Notes under the pieces: generated by a model
Told to the model about the DNA's origin: nothing
What the model saw: only the letters and a program-made list of their open reading frames with translations
Database searches by the model: none
Assembly (NCBI RefSeq): GCF_043641665.1
Contig: NC_092190.1
Location: forward strand, 19,457,548-19,521,547
DNA: 64,000 nt
Source of the DNA: Enoplosus armatus
Taxonomy: Eukaryota; Chordata; Actinopteri; Centrarchiformes; Enoplosidae
Reading direction: 5' to 3'
Position numbers and translations under genes: made by a program
In this document: positions 35,868-44,408 of the stretch, piece after piece
Position numbering within the stretch: position 1 is the stretch's first letter
Layout: each line of letters opens with the position of its first letter

Positions 35868-36056
35868 CGTCATAAACTGCTCCAGGGGCGTCCAGTTTTT
35901 AAGGAATATATTGATTGCTGTATGAGGAAATGGTTTGTGTGGGGGCGATATAGCCCGAACATCCAAGATCAGTTCACCCGCTGCCGATGAAACCCAAGCA
36001 CCATCATTATCATAGTCTTCATCAGTACTCGGAGTTCGGCGCTGCTTCACACACAT
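35868..36056 (-). promoter_or_regulatory. candidate ptpn4 upstream ORF (first 63 codons)
   Basis: Starting at ATG 36056, 63 codons run exactly to the donor in phase 0. Joined to exon 2 they gain ILVGA and end at a TGA whose A is the A of the ptpn4 ATG. The predicted 68-residue peptide includes an acidic patch (TDEDYDND) and ends LKNWTPLEQFMTILVGA. I do not recognise it. A second short ORF begins at 36060 in another frame and ends after 12 codons. Confidence 0.4.
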
Positions 36057-36170
36057 CCATCCAGCAGAGCGGGGCCTCCTCCGGGCTCGACCATGCAACT
36101 GGCTCGGCGACGACGGATAATCCACAAGACAGGAGCCCCCGTAGTAACCATTGGCTAGACACGGCGACTA
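35868..36170 (-). other. ptpn4: ptpn4 putative non-coding exon 1 (5' UTR)
   Basis: A strong donor on the minus strand, TTATGACG|GTAAGA, ends an exon at 35868 inside CpG-rich sequence upstream of the ATG exon. It has the position expected of a 5' UTR exon. An open frame runs from an in-frame TAG (36168-36170) to the donor, with its first ATG at 36056. Spliced to exon 2 this frame stops at TGA 13238-13236, so it cannot extend the PTPN4 protein. The transcription start and any additional leader exons are not determined; the exon could reach about 36.4 kb. Confidence 0.55.
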
Positions 36171-36354
36171 GCAGTCATTTCAGGTCTCGAGAATGAAAAA
36201 TATATTCCCACGCAGGTGTAAAAATGTACAAAATTAGATCAGCAAAAGGTTACAAGTGAAAATGTTTGGACTTCAAATCACAGAATAGGCAAATGTTGCG
36301 TTTCTGACTTTCCCAACATGAGCCTGTCCGTTGTAGTGAGCGTTCCCTGGTGTC

Positions 36355-36500
36355 TCTGCAGCTGCTTTGCCTGCCTGCCTGCCTGCCTTGCAGCACAGCA
36401 GCGATCAGCATAGCGACGTAATGGCGCAAACGGAGCGCACAGGGGCGGGGCCTCTGAGCGGGAGGCGCGCAGTTTGTTTTTCAGCGCACCCCTAGGTAGA
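36355..36500 (-). promoter_or_regulatory. ptpn4: CpG-rich promoter region of ptpn4
   Basis: GC- and CpG-rich DNA in an otherwise AT-rich neighbourhood, with a GC box (GGGGCGGGGCC near 36441), a CRE-like GACGTAA (near 36415) and no TATA box at an obvious place. A (CCTG)n run lies at about 36367-36390. It is located just upstream of the putative first exon, as expected for a housekeeping-type start. The exact start site is unknown. Confidence 0.5.
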
Positions 36501-37744
36501 CCCGCTCTAAAATATGAATAAATTAAATATGATCTTATTTATCCCCCCCACTTGGCTGCATTGTAACCCTTATGAAGGACATAATCACAGTTTTTATTTG
36601 TGTCAATCAAATGCAGCTGTCAAAATATGTTCATCATGTGGTCACAAACACTGATATAAAGAGCTGACAGATATGTACTGTATGTTAAAATGTCATAAAA
36701 TGTACTTAAGTATGTGTATGAACTGAATAATGTAAGAGCACATGTGGAATATGTATAATATATTGCTTATATATTATTTCATATACTGTAACAACTTTAG
36801 GCAGTTATTTGCTCGTGCACATACCATCTGAATACAAAATTGGGTTCTGTATTGACAATGCAGTTTGCATGTATTCTGATATGTACAGTATACCTTCAAT
36901 GTATTTGAATGCTCTATTTTTCTGTATAGGTAAAATTCATTGTATACTGATATACTACAATCATAAAAACAAAATAAAGTTTTAATTAAATCGAATTTAA
37001 AAAAAATCAAAAAGAAAATAAACTTTCGCTGCGTTGGCAGACAGGGCATTAGCAGTGGGAATATTATGGCTGATACCGTAATTTAATAGAAACACACACT
37101 TGGATTTTATTCTAATTGGAATATGTTAATAAACTTGAAAAGAGCCCTGTCTCCACAGGAGCCTGGATTTCAGAATGAATATTATTGTATGACTTTTAAA
37201 ATGAATGTAATTATGAAAACAGCTTTTCCTGTTCTCTTTAACTTCAAGCCCCAGCCTGCCCATTAAGACTAAATGAATCTGTAGCCCTGACATTCATAGA
37301 CACGTATAAGGAAGATAGTAACGCATTGTGAGAGTGGTAAAGTGGGCTGCACTGACCTCAAGTGGCTTGAAAAAGAAACAACATACAATGAAGCAAACAA
37401 TGGGCCATTGTACAGTAACTGTGTTTGGCATACAATGAAGTAAGCAGATGAAGCGGAGTGGTGAGAACAAGACAATAAGCCCACTGTTGTTGGTATGCAT
37501 ATCCCAAAAGCCACTTTGTAGCCAGGGAAATGATGGAGTAGACCTAAAAATTCAGCCAACGCTTTTTTTCTTCTTCTTCTATTTGACAGGAAGCTTCCTA
37601 ATCAGCTGTGTGTAATTATTGATTTTTTTTCTCCAACTTTTTTTCAACTGTGTTTTCAATATAGTATGACATGGTGATAAGAGGAATATTTTGGTGCAAC
37701 CAAAATATTTACTTCACATATTGGGGAAAGCATTTGTCGATGAA

Positions 37745-37935
37745 GAGTACAGGGTGTCAAGGACCACAATCTGCTGCATAACCACGAATCTGGAACACAT
37801 TCTGCATCTTGCTCAAGGGCACTAATGTAGAGAGGACGCTTGCTGTCAGAGAACAGTGAACCCAAGCTGTCCTGGATAAGAACAGTCTCTCTACTTCACC
37901 AGTTCTACCATCTGCATGCTTTTTATATCCAGACT
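37745..37935 (-). repeat. decayed SINE-like repeat
   Basis: On the minus strand TTAGTGCCCTTGAGCAAGATGC matches the CCCTTGAGCAAGG-type body motif of teleost SINEs. It is preceded by a decayed B-box-like GGGTTCACTGTT. Boundaries are approximate. Confidence 0.5.
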
Positions 37936-39333
37936 TCACACCATATCTTAACCACACAGATGACTTAAGGGAACTTGGGCGCTATATGATGAGTTCTGAG
38001 TCACAATAAACGGCATGTTAAGATTATTGCTAAACAAATTAGTAGATACGGGTGGACAGAGTGTTACTCTCCTTAAAGGTTATTTGAAACATGAAGAAAG
38101 AGCAAAGGGAAAGACAGAAAGATGGAGCTTTCTTCGATTAACCAGTTCCATATCATGGTTTTTCCTTCCTTTCATTGGAAATACTGCACATGAGGATGCT
38201 TCAGATTCTCCAATACATTTAACTAACAATGAGTTGCTATTTCTCTGCAGGCAGTTATAAAGAAGAACAGGGGCAAACCCTTAGAAATCCGGGCCCATGC
38301 TGAAGATCTGCAATAGGAGACCTCTATGGTGTTGCATGGTCATTATTCTGTATTGTGGTGCTTCCCTCTACATTGTTGAAACTGATCAACTGATTCTACA
38401 GAGGGAAGAAATAAAGGGTTTCAACTTCTGAGGTATGAACAAATTGCAATTAAAGAATTTAAAAGCGATGTGTCATTTTGAAAACAATGTGCCCATCCTC
38501 AGGACAATCCACCAAAACCATGCAGTCGATAGTTTTCATGAGGACTATTTCTTTGGTAGAATGTAGTTCTGTAAACTGTAAGGTTTAAGGATAATCCAGG
38601 GTAAACAGAACTTTGTTTGTGGAAAGACATGTCACGGTTTAGTTTTTTTAAAGTTATTTTTCAGTGCTGTGATCAAAAACCACAAGCAAAATTCAATTTG
38701 CCCTGATTGTGACAGGCTTGCGGCAGAAATCTTGCAGATGGGTATCTCAAAACCAGGGCAAATAAAAGCTAAACTAAACTATGCATGACTAGATACCAAT
38801 AAATGTATTTAAGGGTATGTTTTTTTGTAATGTGGGTGAACAGACCTGTTCCTGATCATTCCTAACAGGTTCCAATTATAATATCTAGAGCCAGCCATCC
38901 ATGTCTATTCAACAACATATATTTCATCACATGCTCTGACAGGCTTCAAAAATGTTAACTTGTACATTGGGTCCAGAATGAACCCTCTAAATGTTGTCTT
39001 TGTTGGATAAACAAGTCACCAGTCACACTGGCCATTCAAAATTTGACACCCCAGGGCTTTACAAGACTGCCTTGTAATTTGAATGGTTCCACACTTCAAG
39101 ATTCATAAAATGTTGTACAAAATACCTTTCAGCCCATGTGGGACGACATATTTCTATTAAAAATATTCTTTTGGCCAGGTTTCTTTGCAGCTAAGAAAAG
39201 CCCAGGAACTCTCACACACTGCTATTTTTAACGGTCTATTCAGAGACAAGCACAACTTATAGTAGATCATTACAGGCTCTGGTGAGGCCCAATGACCTCA
39301 TTTTTATTCTCAACACAACAACCCCCCTTCTTT

Positions 39334-40065
39334 TCAAACTTTCTCCTCTTTCAGTAGAGCGAGGATCCCTTCCCTCCTAGATGTGTACGATGTGTGTTTC
39401 AGCTGAAGGAGATGAGCAGGAAATAAGTTCCCGCTGGGAGCATACATGTCCTCTCCCTGCCGCCCCATCAGGGAGCGCAGTGTCTTGTTCCTGGACAGAA
39501 TCTTATCATAAAACTCTACCCCTCCTTTGGCATAATCACGGGACACTCCCGCTGCACGCCGGTCGGAGGTAAAGTCAATCCACTGGCTGACAGCATCCGA
39601 GGTGAGGTAGTAGGACACGGCACCAATCCCCAATGCTACAACGTTCACAGCCCCACGCAGCAGTGCAGGCCCGGTGTGGAGCGCAAACATCTGCTTCAGC
39701 GCCACGCTGTACACCCACACCCCCCCCAGGCACAATGGGGCAACGGCAGCACTCACAACAGGCCCTCCGGACTGCAAGCGGGCCACTTCTCGTGCTATGG
39801 CAAACTTCTGTGCCTCAAGGGAAAACACCAGTGCGTCCTTCAGAGCAGAGCCAGTATCGCTGCTCCAGTCCACCGCTTTGCCGTTGATGAAGATGGTGCG
39901 GTTGGTGATTCCGCTCGGGTCGTCGGCCGTGCTGTTAAAGTTTGCTGGGATGCCAATTTGGGCCCCTGAAGGAAGCCAAGGGACACCAGCACCAACCGGA
40001 TGGAACCCAAAGGAGGCGAAGGCAGAGAAGTTTTTGGGTGAGCCGATACCATAGTCCTTCGTCAC
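39334..40065 (-). CDS. tmem177: tmem177 coding exon 2
   Basis: Starts VTKDYGIGSPKNFSAF directly after a TTTTTAG acceptor and ends LLKEEKV stop. It carries the central and C-terminal conserved parts of the protein. Confidence 0.94.
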   Translation of the reverse strand: MTKDYGIGSPKNFSAFASFGFHPVGAGVPWLPSGAQIGIPANFNSTADDPSGITNRTIFINGKAVDWSSDTGSALKDALVFSLEAQKFAIAREVARLQSGGPVVSAAVAPLCLGGVWVYSVALKQMFALHTGPALLRGAVNVVALGIGAVSYYLTSDAVSQWIDFTSDRRAAGVSRDYAKGGVEFYDKILSRNKTLRSLMGRQGEDMYAPSGNLFPAHLLQLKHTSYTSRREGILALLKEEKV

Positions 40066-40573
40066 CTAAAAATGACAATAACAACATTACAATTTGGATT
40101 TTGTGTCACTTTTTTTCTCACTGCACGCTGAGATACATTACTTTAATGGCATTTCTCCTTCTTTGACTACTTTGTAAAACGGTTGTGCATGCATATAATG
40201 CCAATATAACTGGCATAACTGTTATTGCTCATACATAGTGCTTTTTAATCGTTTAATAATTGACAATTTAAGTAATTCAAGTAATTGTATTAATCTAATT
40301 TAGTAAACTGGAGGGGAGAGAGAAAAGAGAGAAGAAAAAAGCTCAAATAAAACTTCTGTGCACACACACTACCTGCTGGAAAACATCCTCAAGCTTTTCA
40401 GACAGCATGACTGGCTCTCCTTTGTGCCAGGCCTGATAGAGCTGACGGTAGGACTTGTCGGGGAAAACATGGTAGAACACGTTGGCAGCAAAGACCCCGC
40501 CACAGCTCGCAAAAAGCAGCGGAGTCCGGTACTTCTGAAGGAGCACTGAATACTTCAGGAAGTGAGACGCCAT
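39334..40573 (-). CDS. tmem177: tmem177, mitochondrial inner-membrane COX assembly protein
   Basis: Two exons, 40373-40573 (67 codons from ATG 40573) and 39334-40065 (243 codons plus stop), join in phase 0 (CAGCAG|GTAGTG donor, TTTTTAG|GTGACG acceptor) into 310 residues; the human protein is about the same length (311). Matching family motifs include YHVFPD (residues 34-39), SLEAQKFAIAREV, and near the C-terminus GGVEFYDKILSRN and DMYAPSGNLFP. Hydrophobic segments at about residues 18-36, 170-190 and 204-222 fit a multi-pass membrane protein. Known role: TMEM177 associates with COX20 and influences COX2 levels during cytochrome c oxidase assembly in the inner mitochondrial membrane. A likely poly(A) signal (TTTATT on the plus strand, 39303-39308) lies 26 bases after the stop. 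The gene lies upstream of ptpn4 on the same strand, as in human. Confidence 0.95.
40373..40573 (-). CDS. tmem177: tmem177 coding exon 1
   Basis: Encodes MASHFLKYSVLLQKYRTPLL through EDVFQQ and includes the first hydrophobic segment. It ends at the donor CAG|GTAGTG. Confidence 0.93.
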
Positions 40574-40645
40574 GTCACGTCTTTGTTTTTCTATCGATTT
40601 CGTGTCAGTTGCTGTGGCAGCTGCAGACTTCAGTAGGTGGTATCT

Positions 40646-40770
40646 GTGACGGAGGCAGACAATACATTCATGAGTATACCAACAGGCCTCTCCCAAGGAC
40701 ACTCCAAACAGGGATTTGAACCGTTGTTGCCCTGTTGAAGGAATATTCTCTTTAACCACTAGGCCGCCAT
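40646..40770 (-). mobile_element. tRNA-derived SINE upstream of the tmem177 ATG
   Basis: Read on the minus strand, the head GGCGGCCTAGTGGTTAAAG resembles a polymerase III A box. GGTTCAAATCC about 30 bases later is a near-perfect B box (GGTTCRANNCC). The downstream phrase GAGTGTCCTTGGGAGAGGCC is a decayed form of the GAGTGCCCTTGAGCAAGGCA motif common in teleost SINEs. It ends in sequence containing a candidate splice acceptor (CCTCCGTCACAG). Confidence 0.65.
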
Positions 40771-41413
40771 AACATCACCTTCATCACAGACCACAGCTAG
40801 CTTCAGCTACATGACAGTCCCATCTCATCATGTCTTCAGGGTTACATTAAGACCAGGTGGGAAGATAAAAACTGACACAACCAATACATTATGTTACTGT
40901 ATCTTCTGTATGTCCTGGTCTTTTAAAGGTGTAGCTCACTACATATTTCTGAACTTATCTGACTATAGGCTGAGTGAAACGACCAATTTATCTCCCTTCC
41001 TGCTTGGTCTTGGAGTGCTAATTACATATAAGACCATGCAGTCATACACACAATACGTTGGTCACATTATTAGTATCGGGGTACTGAGTAGAAAAAAACT
41101 GCTATATGATTAGCCAAGCAGTACATGCTAATCTCTAACAATAGGCATTTCACGTCGCGTAAACAATAGAAAACTGCACAAAAAGGCTCCAAAAGTAGTT
41201 ACCCAACTCTACCGCTGCAAACAGATATATTGAGCTTGTTGTTACTACGTTATCTTCATTGTACACCGACCTTAGCTAACTGACCCAATAAGGAAAGACT
41301 CCTATGAGCTACCGCTTAACGTTAACGTTACCTGACTGAATGCAAACACAAGGAGGCTTTAAACAACTGCATTCACTGTCTTCACAGCCAGCAAACGTCT
41401 TTTTACACTCACA

Positions 41414-41520
41414 TGTTCTCCGCATCCTCACAAGGACAGCCGAAACACTTACATGACAGAAAACCCTATACGTAAAGCGTTTTAGCCGTCGTCGCGGTGT
41501 TGCACGACAGTTTTACGACA
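41414..41520 (-). promoter_or_regulatory. tmem177: tmem177 5' end (putative leader exon and promoter)
   Basis: Two good donors on the minus strand (TGTCAT|GTAAGT, exon end 41453; GAACAT|GTGAGT, exon end 41414 or adjacent) lie in CpG-containing sequence 0.9 kb upstream of the ATG exon. They fit a short non-coding first exon. TTAACGTTAACGTTACC occurs nearby at about 41317. Which donor is used cannot be told from sequence. Confidence 0.4.
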
Positions 41521-42538
41521 GTAGGTTTTACAGTACCATTTCTGTCTGTGTTTGGGTGGGATTTTTATGTTTGAGCATCATATGCTACAGAAAAAAAATA
41601 CTTTTATACTATTATATTTAACGCTATGATCAACAACATTAAAAATAAACAGCGATTGAGTTGTAAAACATGAGTAGTAAAACATGAGTAGTGCTTGGTA
41701 AGGTATGATCTGAAAGTAATTAACCATGTAAACCATATAGCAATTAGTATGATTAATAAACATAGCTGAAAATAATAGTGCAATGACTTCACCTGTTAAG
41801 TAGATACCCATCACACAGCCTGGTAAGTGTTAAAAGTGCTTTATTGGGTTTTATTTTATATAATAAATTATTTTTTCTTGTATACAATTACGTAACTGGA
41901 ACCATTCAAAGCTATGCATAGAAAGGTGGAAGTAGTTTTAATAAGGCAACTATGGCAAATGCAAAGTTTTTACAGTCAATTCTTTTGACAATTGAGACAT
42001 ATAAAAAGGCACTCCAACAGTGTGGCAGAGAAATGCAAAAAGTAAAAAGACAGCATAAATAAATCAAAATGATTTCCGTACAGCAGTTCAATGCTACATT
42101 ATGTACCAACAGCCTGATGGTACCATCACAAAGCACAAGACAGAAAAATACAAAAAGTGGATCAACATGTTCAAATTCAAAGGAGTAACTACCATTTAGT
42201 ACTTTTAGGTATATTGCACACACATCTGAAAATACAATTACTATTATTAACTGACACCAATGACTAGATTTCTTTGCCATCTTCATGTATTCATTGTTGT
42301 GTTCAGGTTGCATATACAGTATTCACGGCCTCACGATTCATTTATTTTACTCCATTGCATCCCAGTACTTTTGTTGCTGAAATGATGACCCGACAGAAAA
42401 AAAAAATCAATGCCTTGATAAAAACAAGAAACACAAATAAAATAATTTACTGATATTCTCTCTTCTTTTTTTTTTTTCAACAGATGGAAACAGAGTATAT
42501 AAATCATCAAATCACTTATATTTTCTGGTAATTCTCTC
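41521..42538. other. intergenic, tmem177 promoter to TRIM 3' end
   Basis: AT-rich sequence, probably including the TRIM 3' UTR from 42538 downward. ACATGAGTAGTAAA is duplicated near 41668-41692. No coding region is supported. Confidence 0.55.
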
Positions 42539-43918
42539 TCACAATCCCAGTTGAACTGGTAATATCTTCAGTGGGAGGTCATTCCAGGTGTTGATGTATG
42601 GAAACAGTGTGTCGGTGAATGTGTGTGTGAAGGTATGTACGAGTGTGCTAGTATCTGGATTGTAAAAGGATAGCTTTCCTTTGTCCCAGTCCAGGTGCAC
42701 TCTGACCCTCTGCAGCCTGTCCTTCAGTGGGAGGACAGACACTGGACATGATGGGGCGTATGTTGTGAATTTACCGAGACAAAACCTCACCATCCATAAC
42801 CCAGACTGTATATCCCCCGTCCTGTGGGCATCCTGTGCTATCACACCCAGTGCCCATACTTGGTTGTCACCAATGTGCACATCCCAGCTGTGGATCCCTG
42901 AGCTGACGCCCTCAAAGCCCAGGACGCAGTGGTGGTGCTCCATCCTCTCTGGGATTGTAGCGAGAGGCTGTTTCGGTCCACATTTTACGCTAGTCAAACC
43001 TTCAGACAGGTGGAGTTCTCGATGGGCGGTGTTGGGGTTCAGGATTACAGGTGTGTATGACACTATCTGCTTCATGTTGTACCAGACGTTGTAGCTCATA
43101 TTTCCCAGGTGTTGGGCAACGTCGATGAGGGCTCCTGTGACTGGCTTTGGTACATCCAGCAGGGGGCGCTGTGCTTCTTCCAGTAAACCACGGGCTTTCA
43201 ACAGAAACGGCGCGTCGTCATCGTGCAGCCCTGCCTCTATGGATTTAACGGTACTTTCCATAGCGTTTATCTCTGTGGTCAAAACCCCTATTCTTTCCTC
43301 CATCATGCTTCTTTTGTGCCCCTCTTCTCCCTTCAGTGCTACCATCCTGGTCTCCTCCTCCCTTCGCAAAAAGTCCCGAAGCACCTTAAACTCCTCTCTG
43401 ATGTGCGTCTCTGTCTCCTGAGCTTGATTCATAATTTCAGTACACATTTTTTCCGAGTTCGCTCTCACTTCATTGAAGAGTTTCGCTTTCTCCCGTAAAG
43501 GGTCCAGGTGTTTCAGGATGCCGTTTCTGTAAAACTCTGCCGCTTCGTCGACGGGTATAAATCTGTGGTTACTGTGGTGTTTAGAGTCTCTGCACACAAC
43601 ACAGACCGGCGTGTGGTGGTCCAGGCAGTACAGCTTCAGTGTCTCGGAGTGCTGGCGGCAGACAACCCCAGACTCCATTTCCAGTAAGAAACCATCGCAC
43701 AGGTTCTTCAAGACCAGGTTTCGAGGTGGTTTTTTAGTTGAAGACACTGTCTTGCAAACGGGACATTGGCGTATTCGTTTCGTTTTCCACCACTCCACAA
43801 CACAGACGCCACAAAAGCTGTGGCTACAAGGAAGAAGAACCGGGTCTTTGAAAGTGTCCCGACAGACCGGACAGGAGAGCTCATCGCTTGCAACCGACCA
43901 CCTGGAAGCCATTTTCAT
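42539..43918 (-). CDS. intronless TRIM-family E3 ubiquitin ligase (RING, B-box, coiled coil, PRY-SPRY)
   Basis: One uninterrupted 459-codon frame. The RING is C3HC4 with C16, C19, C31, H33, C36, C39, C52 and C55. The B-box2 runs over residues 87-118 (C87, H90, C98, C106, C109, H118 visible). A coiled coil covers about 125-255. The PRY-SPRY covers about 285-459, with LDWD followed by GKLSFYNPD and the C-terminal FPYINTWNDLPLKILP. All zinc ligands are intact, so it is likely functional. It belongs to the large fish group related to TRIM35, TRIM39 and zinc-binding protein A33; I cannot name an orthologue. Relatives usually carry several introns between coiled coil and SPRY, and this copy has none, suggesting a retrocopy. 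M3 (MASRWS) fits the family start better than M1. A minus-strand A13 tract lies 60 bases after the stop (42466-42478), and an AATAAA at 42341-42346. Probable role: ubiquitin ligase, often innate-immune in fish. Confidence 0.92.
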   Translation of the reverse strand: MKMASRWSVASDELSCPVCRDTFKDPVLLPCSHSFCGVCVVEWWKTKRIRQCPVCKTVSSTKKPPRNLVLKNLCDGFLLEMESGVVCRQHSETLKLYCLDHHTPVCVVCRDSKHHSNHRFIPVDEAAEFYRNGILKHLDPLREKAKLFNEVRANSEKMCTEIMNQAQETETHIREEFKVLRDFLRREEETRMVALKGEEGHKRSMMEERIGVLTTEINAMESTVKSIEAGLHDDDAPFLLKARGLLEEAQRPLLDVPKPVTGALIDVAQHLGNMSYNVWYNMKQIVSYTPVILNPNTAHRELHLSEGLTSVKCGPKQPLATIPERMEHHHCVLGFEGVSSGIHSWDVHIGDNQVWALGVIAQDAHRTGDIQSGLWMVRFCLGKFTTYAPSCPVSVLPLKDRLQRVRVHLDWDKGKLSFYNPDTSTLVHTFTHTFTDTLFPYINTWNDLPLKILPVQLGL

Positions 43919-43920
43919 GT

Positions 43921-44408
43921 GTTTCTTCTTTTTCTTTTTCTCCTGGTTTTTCTTTCAGTTTTAATGGAGGTTGGCAACCAGCTTATAGGCGCATTACCGC
44001 CACCTACTGGACTGGAGTGTGGAGCGAACAAACAACAACTAAATTCTCTCTATTATTCCTGTTTCTCTTAATTAATTGATTAATTCTTGCTAATATTGAT
44101 TCCCTTCTTTCTGCATCATACCTGTTGTTGCAATCTATCAGTGCATGTTTGACAGTTTCGGGTTTATTACAGTGTGTGCACAGTCCCGCAGGGTGCTTGC
44201 CTATTCTATGGGGTGTTTGATTTAAACCTGTCTGTCCTATTCTCAGACGGGTAACGTTAAATACCATCTCTTCCTTTGGGTCCCCTCCCCGTGTTCCACC
44301 AACGCTTACTACTAACTTCCTTTCACCCCTACATGAGCAGGAACCCAAAGGACGGAGATATCCAATCCTATAATGTAACCTGAGTAGCACATGAAAGATT
44401 TCATACAC
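43921..44408 (-). mobile_element. 5'-truncated non-LTR retrotransposon (LINE) 3' end
   Basis: On the minus strand 44408-44004 encodes the C-terminal end of a LINE polyprotein: NVTRLRIGQTGLNQTPHRIG, then a zinc-finger-like CTHCNKPETVKHALIDC. The 3' UTR follows with CCAGTAGGTGGCGGTAATGC and GTTGCCAACC, a phrase I recognise as recurring in teleost genomes. A GAA-rich tail at about 43921-43950 resembles the simple-sequence tails of such elements. The tail stops two bases before the TRIM ATG. The clade is uncertain (an RNase H-bearing, I/Nimb-like group is a guess). It is 5' truncated, as is usual. Confidence 0.75.

Larger units (their letters stand above)
36200..39333. other. intergenic, ptpn4 to tmem177
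   Basis: AT-rich DNA after the CpG promoter. It includes a decayed SINE at 37745-37935 and no supported gene. Confidence 0.6.

Noticed and set aside
35820..36125. Coding N-terminal extension of PTPN4 from exon 1
   Set aside because: The frame begins with GTG, has an in-frame stop upstream at 36168-36170, and after splicing ends at the PTPN4 ATG. It cannot be fused to the protein.
43125..43964. Plus-strand frames of 98-117 codons across the TRIM gene
   Set aside because: They are antisense shadows of a well-supported TRIM coding region.
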